64,000 bases of DNA from UBA11606 sp039188975 (GTDB lineage: Bacteria > Actinomycetota > Acidimicrobiia > Acidimicrobiales > Aldehydirespiratoraceae), in the NCBI GenBank assembly GCA_039188975.1, contig JBCCYT010000005.1, positions 6,794 to 70,793 of the forward strand. The letters are read 5' to 3'. A program made the translations under genes and the position numbers. This document shows positions 7,917-16,377 of this stretch, one piece after another. The stretch's first letter is position 1. The number at the start of each line of letters is the position of its first letter. A model generated the notes under the pieces. That model ran no database searches, was not told the DNA's origin, and saw only the letters and a program-made list of their open reading frames with translations.

Positions 7917-9308
7917 CTAGGCAGCGGGTTCGATGTCGTCAGCAGCACTGTCGTCAGCAGCACTGCGCCGATCTTGGACGCGGCGCCGAAGCCGCCCGAA
8001 CGCGGCGCGACCTCGAGCCGAACGGGACTGATCGCCGGGACGAAATCCGAGCTGACGGGTGAGTGCGCCGGTGTCAAAGACGAGTTCGTGCTGCACCACG
8101 AAGCCCTCTTCGAGCTGGACGAGCGAGACGACGTCGAGGTCGACGGTTCGACCGTTGGCAACGACCCCATGCCATGGTTCACCACTGAACGTGCCGGTCA
8201 TGCGGTAGCGGGCGGTTGCGGCGTGCCCGGTGCCGTTTGCGTCGTCGAGTTCGATGGTGAGGTCGGGCAGCGCGCCGAAGAGCGCATCGAGCTCACTGCG
8301 GAGCTGGTCGGGTACCGCGACCTCGCCGAAGAGCGGGTGGCGCTCGACGCCGCGACGGTGCCAGGTGGCCAGCACCGCATCGGTGTCGCGTGCGGAGTAC
8401 GCCCCGAGCATCGCCTCGATGGCACCAACCCCGTTGTGGGCGCGTGCCGCGTCGGCCTCGAGCCCGGTCCGGGCCTTCCATTCTCGGTCGGAGCGTTCGG
8501 CGTCGACCTCGGCGCCGACGATGATCGCAAGCGCCGAGAGCTGGAACCACAGCAACAACACGACGATGGTGGCCAGCGGGCCGTACGTTTCGCCGTAACT
8601 TCCGAGGTTGGCGGTGTAGAAGGAGAACAGCCCGGACAACACGACGAACAGCACGGTGGCGACAAGACCGCCCACGGTGATCAGGGTTGGTGCGAGTGGT
8701 TTGTCGTTGCCTCGGTGATCGGGGCCGAGCCGGTACAGGACCGAGAGTCCGATCGCCATGACGGCTCCCAGGATCGGGAAGCGAAGGGTGTTCAACGCCA
8801 ACGAGGCGACCCCTCCGAGGCCGACGTTGCTGAGCAGCGGTGGCAGCGCCGCCATGAGAAAGGTCACGACCAGCAACAAGACGATGCCGCCGAGCATCAG
8901 CCCGATGGCAAGCCCGCGCAGGATCCATGGTTTGCGGGTTTCATCGAGTTCGTAGGCGACGTTGAGCGACTTGATGAGGTTGGCGACGGCACCAGAGGCG
9001 GAAAAGAGTGCAAGCCCGATGGAGATGGCGACGCTGAGGCCGAGAGCGCCGCCACTTCCGCCGGCGATCGACGACATCTGCTCGACGAGGAAGTCGCGTG
9101 TCGTCTCCGGAGCGCCTTCGAGTGCTTCGCTGAGCTGATCGGTGACATCGTTGGGGTCAGACACCAAGCCGTAGATGCCGATGATGCCGGGCAGCGCCGG
9201 GATCAACGCGAGGAAGGCAAAGAAGGCAACCCCACCCGCGAAGATCGGTGCGTTGTGGCGGCTGATGCGATCCTTGATGGCGAGCGCGAGGTCCTTCACG
9301 TCGTTCAC
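7917..9308 (-). CDS. YihY/BrkB membrane protein fused to a SnoaL-like domain
   Basis: 463 residues from a GTG (complement of 9306-9308); the reading frame extends further upstream but loses protein-like character there. Residues 1 to about 290 are a YihY/BrkB domain: HNAPIFAGGVAFFAFLALIPALPGIIGIYG, several membrane helices, and LYRLGPDHRGNDKPLAPTLI near the end. Residues about 310-430 form an NTF2/SnoaL-like domain (AIEAMLGAYSARDTDAVLATW, FGALPDLTIELDDANGTGHAATARYRMTG). The tail carries a 15-base exact duplication (7935-7949 and 7950-7964) giving SAADDSAADD. YihY proteins are poorly understood inner-membrane proteins; fusion to a SnoaL domain is unusual and may give the protein a soluble ligand-binding lobe (inference). 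Confidence 0.85.
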   Translation of the reverse strand: MNDVKDLALAIKDRISRHNAPIFAGGVAFFAFLALIPALPGIIGIYGLVSDPNDVTDQLSEALEGAPETTRDFLVEQMSSIAGGSGGALGLSVAISIGLALFSASGAVANLIKSLNVAYELDETRKPWILRGLAIGLMLGGIVLLLVVTFLMAALPPLLSNVGLGGVASLALNTLRFPILGAVMAIGLSVLYRLGPDHRGNDKPLAPTLITVGGLVATVLFVVLSGLFSFYTANLGSYGETYGPLATIVVLLLWFQLSALAIIVGAEVDAERSDREWKARTGLEADAARAHNGVGAIEAMLGAYSARDTDAVLATWHRRGVERHPLFGEVAVPDQLRSELDALFGALPDLTIELDDANGTGHAATARYRMTGTFSGEPWHGVVANGRTVDLDVVSLVQLEEGFVVQHELVFDTGALTRQLGFRPGDQSRSARGRAAFGRLRRRVQDRRSAADDSAADDIEPAA

Positions 9309-9352
9309 GACGTCGAGGCTAGGCGACTGGTCGCGTGACAGGTCGAGGCCGG

Positions 9353-10384
9353 TCAGATCTTGGCGGTGATTGGTTCGTGCCGGCCCGATTCCTGCATGGC
9401 GACGAGGCCCAGGCCGGTGAAGCCCGCCATCATGATGGCGCCACCCCAAATCTCCGGCGGCCAGCGAATGGTCTGCACGTCAGCGGCGAGCAGGAAGTAG
9501 GTCGAGAAGGTGACAACCGGGCCGATGAACGCGGCCACGGCAACCCGCCGGGTCGACGCAAACCGGAAGGTGATGTCGAATGCGACGCCACCGACCGCCA
9601 GGGCTTGGACCGCCGTGGCGTCGTGGTCGAATGCGTACATCTCGAGCAGCGCTGCGAACGTCCAGATGCCGGTCGCGGAACCAAACGGCAAGGCCCATCG
9701 CCGAGCGATCAGCAACAGCGGCCCCGCCAGCACGATCACCTGGACGACGACGGCGGCAAGAAAGAGCGAAACGTATTCCCAGCCTTCGCTGGTCCGCGGT
9801 TCGAAGCGGATGCCGACGATCCATGTCTCGGAAAGCAAGAAGAGGTACTCCGTGAAGAACACGAGCAATGCGGTCGTGAGCGCGGCGGCGCCGACGGCGA
9901 GCGCAGGCGACGGGTCGTGGCGGGCGGCCGCGGCCCGTACCGGTGTCCACAGCAGCAAGAGCCCGCCGATGAAGAGGATGAGGTGGGTGGGGGACAGGAG
10001 CGCGTCGATGCCGACCTCGACCCCGAAGATCGTGTGCCAGATCCCGTCGCCAATTCCGCCGAGCGCGAAGATCCCGACGCCGAAGACCGCGTACTGGTAG
10101 CCGTCTGGAAACCATGTCATCACCGGGGCGGCCGATGCACGACGTCGTCCGATCACGAAAATCCATCCGGCCAGCGAGAGGAATGCGGCATAGAAGATCG
10201 CGTGCCACGGTGTGAAGAAGTCTTCGGTCTCGGTGTCGATGATGTTGACGTGGGCGTATCCATCGATGAACAGCCCGGCGATCAGCCATGCGGTAATGAC
10301 GAGGGTGATGGCGTCTTCGGTTGACGTCGAAGCCGTCGAAGCCGTCGTCGCCGGTGCCGCCGCACCCGTGCGAGTCAGAGTCAT
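9353..10384 (-). CDS. Multi-pass membrane protein of unknown function with intramembrane histidines
   Basis: 343 residues with about eight hydrophobic helices after an Ala/Thr-rich N-terminus. Histidines sit at or in predicted helices: GYAHVNI, FTPWHAIFYAAFL, GDGIWHTIFG and SPTHLILFIGGLLLLW. This pattern suggests a metal- or haem-binding membrane protein, but no known family is recognised. Its ATG is only 17 bases from the divergent GTG of the lyase gene, so the promoters must overlap the coding starts or one start is slightly misassigned. It lies 44 bases upstream of the YihY fusion gene on the same strand and could form an operon with it and the DUF6159 gene. Confidence 0.75.
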   Translation of the reverse strand: MTLTRTGAAAPATTASTASTSTEDAITLVITAWLIAGLFIDGYAHVNIIDTETEDFFTPWHAIFYAAFLSLAGWIFVIGRRRASAAPVMTWFPDGYQYAVFGVGIFALGGIGDGIWHTIFGVEVGIDALLSPTHLILFIGGLLLLWTPVRAAAARHDPSPALAVGAAALTTALLVFFTEYLFLLSETWIVGIRFEPRTSEGWEYVSLFLAAVVVQVIVLAGPLLLIARRWALPFGSATGIWTFAALLEMYAFDHDATAVQALAVGGVAFDITFRFASTRRVAVAAFIGPVVTFSTYFLLAADVQTIRWPPEIWGGAIMMAGFTGLGLVAMQESGRHEPITAKI

Positions 10385-10401
10385 GTGGCACTATCGGCCA
10401 T

Positions 10402-11607
10402 GTGACAGTCGATTTCAACGAGATCATCGATCGGGAGGGCACCGCCGCGGTCGCCTCTGAGTCCTACCGCGAGTTTTTGCTGGGCGATGTCCCGGACGAT
10501 GCGCTGCCACCACCGGATGCCGATGTGCTGTCGATGTGGGTGGCGGACATGGATGTTGCGGCCCCACCGGTTGCGATGGAGGCGATGCGAGCCCGGCTCG
10601 ATCGGCGAATTCTGGGGTACACCAAAGCGAAGGACGACGCCTATGTCGCCGCCTTTCTGGGGTGGTGTGATCGCCGCTATCGCTGGTCGTTCGATCCAGA
10701 GCATCTGGTGATCGGTCGTGGGGTCGTCCCTGCGTTGGTCGACCTGATCGACATCATGTGTGACGACGGCGACAAGATCGCAACCATCACGCCGGCTTAT
10801 CACTGGTTTGAAGAGGCGCCTGAGCAGCACGGGCTCGAACTGGTGACCTGTCCGCTCACCATCGTCGATGAGCGGACGACCGTTGACCTGGTGGCGCTGG
10901 AGGCCTTGCTGGCCGACCCAGCCGTCACGTTGCTCTTGTGGTGCCACCCGCACAACCCGGTGGGTCGGGAGTGGAGCGATGATGAGCTCATCGCCGTGGC
11001 CGACCTGTGTCGCACCCATGGGGTGCGCATCATTTCTGATGAGATCCACGCCGATCTGCTGCGGTCGGGTCGGCGCCACACACCGCTGGCGTCACTGGTT
11101 CCCGCCGACGATGAGGTCATCACGTGCTTGGCGCCGAGTAAGACATTCAACCTGGCGGGCTTGCTGTTTTCGAACATCATCATTCCCAATGACGACGTGC
11201 GCGAGGAGATGGACAAGCGGGCGCCAGGCATCACCAATCCGTTGAGCCTGGCCGCCGCCACTGCGGTGTACCGCGACGGTGATGAGTGGCTCGATGCGCT
11301 GCGCGAGCATCTGGACCACAACCTGCGGCTGGTCGGTGAGACGATTGCCTCTCGGCTGCCCAACGCCCGCTTCGAGATGCCTGACGCGACCTATCTGGCC
11401 TGGATCGATCTCGGTGACCATGTCGATGGGATCGATGATCTCAGCGCCTTCTTTGCTCGGGAGGCCCACGTGTTGGTCGAAGGGCCTCACAAGTTCGTTG
11501 CGGACGCTGAACGGTGCATCCGGCTCAATGTGGCGTGCCCGACGGCCAAGGTCGTCGATGCCCTCGACCGGATGATCACCGCCCTCGAAGCGCGTCCCGG
11601 GTTCTAG
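10402..11607 (+). CDS. MalY/PatB-type PLP-dependent aminotransferase / cystathionine beta-lyase
   Basis: 401 residues from a GTG (VTVDFNEIIDREG). It is a fold-type I PLP enzyme: VADMDVAAPP near the N-terminus, HPHNPVGREWSDDEL, ISDEIHADLL (cofactor Asp), and the Schiff-base lysine K247 in APSKTFNLAGLLFSN. These are diagnostic of the MalY/PatB subgroup, which cleaves C-S bonds of cystathionine or related cysteine conjugates to give a thiol, pyruvate and ammonia. It is cytoplasmic. It converges with the alcohol dehydrogenase gene, with six bases between the stops. Confidence 0.9.
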   Translation: MTVDFNEIIDREGTAAVASESYREFLLGDVPDDALPPPDADVLSMWVADMDVAAPPVAMEAMRARLDRRILGYTKAKDDAYVAAFLGWCDRRYRWSFDPEHLVIGRGVVPALVDLIDIMCDDGDKIATITPAYHWFEEAPEQHGLELVTCPLTIVDERTTVDLVALEALLADPAVTLLLWCHPHNPVGREWSDDELIAVADLCRTHGVRIISDEIHADLLRSGRRHTPLASLVPADDEVITCLAPSKTFNLAGLLFSNIIIPNDDVREEMDKRAPGITNPLSLAAATAVYRDGDEWLDALREHLDHNLRLVGETIASRLPNARFEMPDATYLAWIDLGDHVDGIDDLSAFFAREAHVLVEGPHKFVADAERCIRLNVACPTAKVVDALDRMITALEARPGF

Positions 11608-11613
11608 CAACGC

Positions 11614-12714
11614 CTAGAGCGAGAAGTCGATCAGCCCGCGAATGATCTCGCCTTCGTGCAGGGCCCGGTAGCCCTCGTTGATGTCCTCGAGGGCGTAGGT
11701 CTGGGTGACGAGCTCGTCGAGTTTGAGTTTCCCCTGGTCGTAGAGGCGCAGCAGGCGGGGTATGTCGGCGCGGGGGTTGCAGTAGCCGTAGATCGAGCCG
11801 TGGAGATGTTTGCCGCTCATCGCCAAGTCGACGGTGTTGAGGCTGATCTCGTTCTGCATCATGTCGCTGAGTGACGTGAGGGTGAGGCCGCCTCCCTTGC
11901 CGACCATCGCCATCGCCGGCGCAAACAGGTCAGAGGTTGCGTCGCCGACCGTGATGATCACCGAGTTGGCGCCGCGTCCCCACGAGAGTTCATCGACGAG
12001 CGGTGCCGCATCCTCGATCGACGCGACCGCATGGGTGGCCCCCATGGTTTGCGCGAACTCTCGCTTCATCTCGATGGGGTCGACGGCGATGATGTTGGCG
12101 GCGCCGGCCATCGCGGCCCCTTGCACGGCGTTGACGCCAATGCCGCCGGTCCCGATGATGACGACCGTGTCTCCCGCCCGAACGTCGGCGACGTTCACGG
12201 CTGAACCCCAGCCGGTTGCGACGCCACACGAGCAGAGCGAAACGGCTTCGAGTGGGTACCAGTCACCGACCGGCACGATCGAGTTCTCGTGGACGACGGC
12301 GTACTCGGAGAAGGTGCCGATACCCGACATCGCTTTGACCGGGCCCCTCGGGCCGAAGAACTTGTCGGTGCCCGCCATGATCTCTGCGCCGTTGTCGCAG
12401 AGGTACTGCATCCCGTCGGCACATGACGGGCAGCGGCCACAGGAGGGAATGAACGATGCGGCGACATGATCGCCGACGGCGAACCCACGCACATGGTCGC
12501 CGACCGCTTGCACGACGCCGGAGCCCTCGTGTCCGCAGACCATGGGCAGGGCACCATCGGTGAAGTCGCCGAGCCGGATGTGTTCGTCGGAGTGGCACAG
12601 CCCGGCGTAGCTCATCTTGACGAGAATCTCTTCGGGGCCGGGATCGTTGATCTCGAACTCCTCGACGACCCATGGGGCGTTGACCTCGTAGGCGACGGCG
12701 GCGCGTGTCTTCAT
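11614..12714 (-). CDS. Zinc-dependent alcohol dehydrogenase, NDMA-dependent type
   Basis: 366 residues beginning MKTRAAVAYEVNAPWVVEEF. Catalytic zinc ligands are C40, H62 and E63 (GLCHSDEH, CGHEGSGVV). The structural zinc lobe uses C92, C95, C98 and C106 (SCGRCPSC..LC). The Rossmann motif is GTGGIGVNAVQGA. SCGVATGWGSAVNVADVRAGD and the overall length match the NDMA-dependent alcohol dehydrogenases, which hold NAD(H) tightly and often work with mycofactocin. No mycofactocin genes are seen here, although a creatininase-family gene lies 41 kb away. Methanol, formaldehyde or a longer alcohol are all possible substrates. Confidence 0.9.
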   Translation of the reverse strand: MKTRAAVAYEVNAPWVVEEFEINDPGPEEILVKMSYAGLCHSDEHIRLGDFTDGALPMVCGHEGSGVVQAVGDHVRGFAVGDHVAASFIPSCGRCPSCADGMQYLCDNGAEIMAGTDKFFGPRGPVKAMSGIGTFSEYAVVHENSIVPVGDWYPLEAVSLCSCGVATGWGSAVNVADVRAGDTVVIIGTGGIGVNAVQGAAMAGAANIIAVDPIEMKREFAQTMGATHAVASIEDAAPLVDELSWGRGANSVIITVGDATSDLFAPAMAMVGKGGGLTLTSLSDMMQNEISLNTVDLAMSGKHLHGSIYGYCNPRADIPRLLRLYDQGKLKLDELVTQTYALEDINEGYRALHEGEIIRGLIDFSL

Positions 12715-12773
12715 CGGGCAACGGTACGTGCGAGACCGGGCGGCTGTCACACCCATCGAGTAGAACTACATCT

Positions 12774-13640
12774 ATGGCATTCGATGGTGAGCGCTCCGAA
12801 GCGGTGGTTCCCACCCCGCCGCCGCGCCTGTCGCCGTCTGGTGCCGGGACGTTCGAGCAGTGTCCTCGCCGGTGGCGGATGCGCTACGTCGAACGGCTTC
12901 CCGACCCGCCGGGGGAGGCGGCGCTCGCTGGCAGCTTCGCTCATCGGGTGCTCGAGTTGTTCATGCAACGAGCTCCGGAGGCGCGCACGGTCGACGCGGC
13001 CAAGCTGATCGCTCGCGAGGAATGGCCCGAGGTCGAAGCTGACCCTGATTTCCAGGCGCTGGGTTATGACGCCGAGCAGGCCAAGCAGTTCCGGTGGAAG
13101 TCGTGGATGGCGATCGAGGGGCTGTGGGCTCTCGAAGACCCGAAGCGGGTCGAGGTCCGAGCGACGGAGCAAGACGTCGAAGCCGATCTGGGTGGCGTGC
13201 CGTTCCGGGGGATCGTCGATCGGTTGGACGAGGAGGGCGACGGCCTGGTTGTCACCGATTACAAGTCGGGGAAGGCGCCGTCGCCGCGGTACCGGCGGGG
13301 CCGGCTCGATCAGGTGCTGTTGTATGCGGCCGCCGTGCAGGAGGCGACGGGCGAGATGCCGGTGCATGCTCGGCTGCTGTACCTCGGTCAACGGCCGGTT
13401 GGGATCAAGGTGACCCAGGACGAGATCGATGGCGTCGTCGAGAAGCTGGCCGGTACGTGGTCGGCGATCAACACGGCGTGCGACACCGACGTGTTCGAGC
13501 CGCGAACGGGTCCGCTTTGTGGGTGGTGCCCGTATGTCGATCGGTGCCCGGAGGGCATGAAAGAGGCCGCAAAACGCCAGGCCCGCCGCGACGCTGAGGC
13601 TGCGGCGCTCAACGACTTCGACGAGCGCATGGCGAGCTGA
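12774..13640 (+). CDS. RecB-family PD-(D/E)XK nuclease with Fe-S cysteines
   Basis: 288 residues. The N-terminal SPSGAGTFEQCPRRWRMRYVERL contributes C30. The nuclease core has GIVDRLDEEGDGLVVTDYKSGK, holding the D-(x)n-D-x-K catalytic set and the QxxxY-like RLDQVLLYAA. The C-terminal CGWCPYVDRC supplies C249, C252 and C258, so together with C30 it should bind a 4Fe-4S cluster, as in AddB/Cas4/RecB exonucleases. It is a stand-alone nuclease without a helicase domain. The role is probably DNA end processing. The last codons and stop are copied in the downstream tandem repeat. Confidence 0.88.
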   Translation: MAFDGERSEAVVPTPPPRLSPSGAGTFEQCPRRWRMRYVERLPDPPGEAALAGSFAHRVLELFMQRAPEARTVDAAKLIAREEWPEVEADPDFQALGYDAEQAKQFRWKSWMAIEGLWALEDPKRVEVRATEQDVEADLGGVPFRGIVDRLDEEGDGLVVTDYKSGKAPSPRYRRGRLDQVLLYAAAVQEATGEMPVHARLLYLGQRPVGIKVTQDEIDGVVEKLAGTWSAINTACDTDVFEPRTGPLCGWCPYVDRCPEGMKEAAKRQARRDAEAAALNDFDERMAS

Positions 13641-13717
13641 CCAGCTCGCCGGTGGTGCTGCGAGCTGACCAGCTCGCCGGTGGTGCTGCGAGCTGACCAG
13701 CTCGCCGGTGGTGCTGT
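13634..13717. repeat. Three tandem copies of a 28-bp unit at a convergent gene junction
   Basis: Copies start at 13634, 13662 and 13690; the first two are identical and the third differs only at its last base. The unit opens with the final codons and TGA of the nuclease gene. Inside each unit GAGCTG and CAGCTC form a perfect inverted repeat around two bases. The array fills the whole gap to the stop of the convergent small membrane protein. It has no spacers, so it is not a CRISPR. Confidence 0.9.
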
Positions 13718-13720
13718 GCG

Positions 13721-14026
13721 TTACTGGCTGCGTCGGCGCTGGTGGCGTTTCCAGAACCAGCGAAGGGTGAGCAGGCTGATGAGGCCGCCGATGGCGGCGC
13801 CCATGCCGGTGCTGATGACGAGCGAGTCTGGCACGGGGTCGGCGGGGGCGGGGGTGACGCCGACGGCGGGCGGTGGGTCATCGGTGGTTGCCCGCGAGGT
13901 GACCCCATCCAGAGAGCTTGGTGCTGCGGCCTCGGGGGTGGTGTCGCCGAGGAGGGCGTCGACCGGCGCCGGGTCGGCGCTGGCCGGTTTCGGGCGGCGC
14001 CGGTTGGCTTGGGGGTCATACGTCAT
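13721..14026 (-). CDS. Small tail-anchored membrane protein coupled to ParA
   Basis: 101 residues. The start ATG lies inside the 3' end of parA (11-base overlap), so it is translationally coupled. The N-terminus MTYDPQANRRRPKP is basic. Residues about 15-67 are Pro/Ala/Asp-rich and look disordered. One membrane helix spans about 68-90 (SLVISTGMGAAIGGLISLL), followed by a short basic tail WKRHQRRRSQ. No known family is recognised. Partners of ParA-type ATPases often use an N-terminal Lys/Arg peptide to stimulate ATP hydrolysis; this protein has one plus a membrane anchor, so a role as membrane-bound ParA partner is plausible inference. A longer overlapping minus-strand frame (ending at 13609) is rejected. 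Confidence 0.75.
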   Translation of the reverse strand: MTYDPQANRRRPKPASADPAPVDALLGDTTPEAAAPSSLDGVTSRATTDDPPPAVGVTPAPADPVPDSLVISTGMGAAIGGLISLLTLRWFWKRHQRRRSQ

Positions 14027-14834
14027 GAGATGCCTCCGGTGGGTTGGCCACGAAGAACTCGGGGACGACGGTTGAGAAGAGCTTGTCGATTTCGGTGGCG
14101 GCTTCGGCGGCGCCGGGTCGAGGGCCGAGGGCGTGGATCGGCATCGAGGCGGCGGAGGCCTCTGGGATGGCGGCGCGCAGGTGGATCGGGTCGAGGACGA
14201 GTTCGCCGTGGTCGGCTTTGAGCTGTTCGTACCAGTAGGTGTTGTCGCGGGTGCGGCCGAGCCGGTTGACTGCGACCCCGGCGAGTGTGAGCGCGCCGGG
14301 TTCGCGGCGAACGGCGATGCGTTCGACGGTGCGCATGATTTGGGTGACACCGTCAGATGCCCATGCTCCGGGTTCGGTGACGACGAGGGCTCGGTCGGCG
14401 GCGAAGAGCCCGTTGACGGTCAGCAGGCCGAGCGATGGGGGGCAGTCGATCAAAACGAGTTCGTGTCCGACGCCGTGAAGCGCCATCGCCAGGCGATCGT
14501 TGGCGCCGATGGGGTCGGTGAGGAGCTGCGATTCTCGGGTTGCGAGGGCCGGGGTTGCGGGTACGACCGATGGGGGGCGGACGCCGTCGGGTTCGGTGGG
14601 CCATGCGCTGGCGACTCGCAGCCCGTTGATCGACCCGGTTCGTTCCTCGGCCAGGGCTTGGTCGACGGAGAACGGTGGCTCCCAGACACCGAGTCCGGTG
14701 GTGGCGTTGCCTTGTGGGTCGAGATCGATCACCAAGGTGTCGATGCCGCTCGCCCATGCGCTGGCGGCGAGTCCGAGCGTGATCGTGGTCTTGCCCACCC
14801 CACCTTTTTGGTTCACCACGGCGACGACGGGCAT
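14016..14834 (-). CDS. ParA-family ATPase (orphan)
   Basis: 272 residues. The deviant Walker A motif KGGVGKTT spans residues 10-17, with the signature lysine at 10, followed by VIDLDPQGNATTGLG and LIDCPPSLGLLTVNGL (Walker B region). These are standard for ParA dimers that bind DNA non-specifically and move cargo. No parB and no parS-like inverted repeats are seen nearby, and the chromosomal parAB locus would normally sit by the origin. The only coupled gene is the tail-anchored protein downstream. Cargo is unknown; chromosome or plasmid segregation, or positioning of a membrane complex, are the options. Confidence 0.9.
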   Translation of the reverse strand: MPVVAVVNQKGGVGKTTITLGLAASAWASGIDTLVIDLDPQGNATTGLGVWEPPFSVDQALAEERTGSINGLRVASAWPTEPDGVRPPSVVPATPALATRESQLLTDPIGANDRLAMALHGVGHELVLIDCPPSLGLLTVNGLFAADRALVVTEPGAWASDGVTQIMRTVERIAVRREPGALTLAGVAVNRLGRTRDNTYWYEQLKADHGELVLDPIHLRAAIPEASAASMPIHALGPRPGAAEAATEIDKLFSTVVPEFFVANPPEASHDV

Positions 14835-14906
14835 GCCGTCACCGTAGCGGGCCTCGACCGATCGGAGTGCGACGTGATGGCCGGGCGGGGTGTGGTCGCG
14901 GTGGGT

Positions 14907-16337
14907 TCAGGCGAACAGTTCGGTGATGACGGTCCCACCGTTGGGGAGAACGAGGTTGGCATCGATGCCGAGCCATCCCTCGGCGATTGTGGCGTAGTAG
15001 TCGTCGAGCATCGTGGTGGCGATGAGGTTGCCGTCGTCGTCGAGTCGTTCGATGGGTGGTGCGTCGCCGAAGAGGCCGGGGTTGACGGGGCCGCTGAGCA
15101 GTGCTGGCCCTGCGGTTCCATGGTCGGTTCCGGACTGGTTTTCTTCGGGGCGTCGCCCGAATTCGCTGGTGGTGAGGGTCAGTGTCTTGTCGGCCAGGCC
15201 TCGAGCAGCGAGGTCGTCGTGAAAGGCCGCGAGGGACGGACCGAGGTTTCGCATCAGGTCGTCGTGGCCGTACATCTGGCTGTCGTGGGTGTCGAAGCCG
15301 CCGAGCTCGACGTGGATGACTCGTACCCCCGTGTCACTGGCGAGGAGACCGGCTGCGATCTGGAGTTGGAAGGCCAGGTCGGTTTCGGGGTAGCCCTTGG
15401 CTTCGCGTCCGGTTTGGCCGCTGTCGTCTTGGGCGTAGACCGCTTCGGCTTCGCCTTGCAGCGATTCGAGGAGTTCTCCGAACGCCAGGGCGTCGCTCAG
15501 GCCGGTGCGGGCGATGCCGAGGCGACCAGTGCCGGTTCCGTCGGCTGACATGGAGCGAAGCCCGCGACGGAGGTTTTGGAACCAGGCGTCGTCTTCGCCG
15601 AGAAACCAACCGGCCCAGGGGTCGGGGATGCCGATCGTTGTTGCTTTTTCGGCGGTGAGAAACGGTGAGGCGGCCTGGCCGACGGTGACGCCGGTGATGG
15701 ATCCGGGGGCGGCGAGTTCGTCGCACAGTCGACCGAGGAAGCCGGTTCGAATGCTGAGGTCGCCGGAGCTGTCGCCTTGCCACCAGCGGGTCTCCATCTC
15801 GAAGTGGGAGCCGTCGGGAACCGCGGTACCGATCCCTTGTACTACGGCGAGCCCTCGATCCCGGAGGCCGGTGAGTTCCCCGTGGAGCTGGGTGCCGGGG
15901 ACAAAGTCGGCGAGCGCCGTGTCTGCATTGAGCAGCGATGGTCGGAGGTCGCGGAGGCGGCCCGATTCGGGAACCACGGTGGCGAGCCCGTCGTTGCCGC
16001 CCCGGAGTTCGACGACGACCAGCATCCGGCCGGCGACGTCGGCCGACGGCGCGCCGCTGGCGACGACGGCGGGCGCGGGGATTGTGGGAGCGGAGCTCGG
16101 GCCGAGGCCGGGAAACGCACGGGGGTCTCCGTTGCCGGCGGTGAACGCCCGGTAGCCGCCCGCGGCGAGCACGCCCCCGACGCCGAGCATGGCGAGAAGT
16201 TGCCGTCGGGTCGGGCGAGACCGGCCGGTCCCCGCTCCACCCGGCGCGGGCGGAATGGCGGGCGGGGCGGAAACCGGCGCGGCGATCTCGGGTGCAGGAC
16301 GTTCGGAGGGGTTCGGGAAACCAGGAGGCAGGGTCAT
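14907..16337 (-). CDS. DUF1501 protein with Tat signal
   Basis: 476 residues. A proline-rich N-terminus leads into a twin-arginine signal (SRPTRRQLLAMLGVGGVLAAGG, arginines 44-45), so export of a folded protein is expected. The mature part shows the DUF1501 (sulfatase/phosphatase-like fold) landmarks VVVELRGGNDGLATVVP, VELGGFDTHDSQ and TTSEFGRRPEENQSGTDHGTAGPALL, the last containing metal-binding-type residues. It lies 40 bases downstream of the DUF1800 gene on the same strand; the two families are routinely paired in bacteria that secrete them together. The biochemical role is not established. Confidence 0.9.
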   Translation of the reverse strand: MTLPPGFPNPSERPAPEIAAPVSAPPAIPPAPGGAGTGRSRPTRRQLLAMLGVGGVLAAGGYRAFTAGNGDPRAFPGLGPSSAPTIPAPAVVASGAPSADVAGRMLVVVELRGGNDGLATVVPESGRLRDLRPSLLNADTALADFVPGTQLHGELTGLRDRGLAVVQGIGTAVPDGSHFEMETRWWQGDSSGDLSIRTGFLGRLCDELAAPGSITGVTVGQAASPFLTAEKATTIGIPDPWAGWFLGEDDAWFQNLRRGLRSMSADGTGTGRLGIARTGLSDALAFGELLESLQGEAEAVYAQDDSGQTGREAKGYPETDLAFQLQIAAGLLASDTGVRVIHVELGGFDTHDSQMYGHDDLMRNLGPSLAAFHDDLAARGLADKTLTLTTSEFGRRPEENQSGTDHGTAGPALLSGPVNPGLFGDAPPIERLDDDGNLIATTMLDDYYATIAEGWLGIDANLVLPNGGTVITELFA

Positions 16338-16377
16338 GGCGGGGCTTTCGGCTCGGGCGGGGTGGCGGATGGGAGGG

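Noticed and set aside
7350..9338. A 662-residue plus-strand frame across the DUF6159 and YihY genes
   Set aside because: Highly charged, low-complexity shadow; the minus-strand membrane proteins are clearly real.
13634..13717. CRISPR array
   Set aside because: Repeats are directly adjacent with no spacers; same for 50279-50343.
13609..14019. A 136-residue minus-strand frame covering the tandem repeat
   Set aside because: Pro/Ser/Ala-rich in the wrong frame; the overlapping 13721-14026 frame gives a clear membrane helix and coupling to parA.
14133..15548. A 471-residue plus-strand frame opposite parA and DUF1501
   Set aside because: Gly/Val/Glu-rich antisense shadow with no motif.
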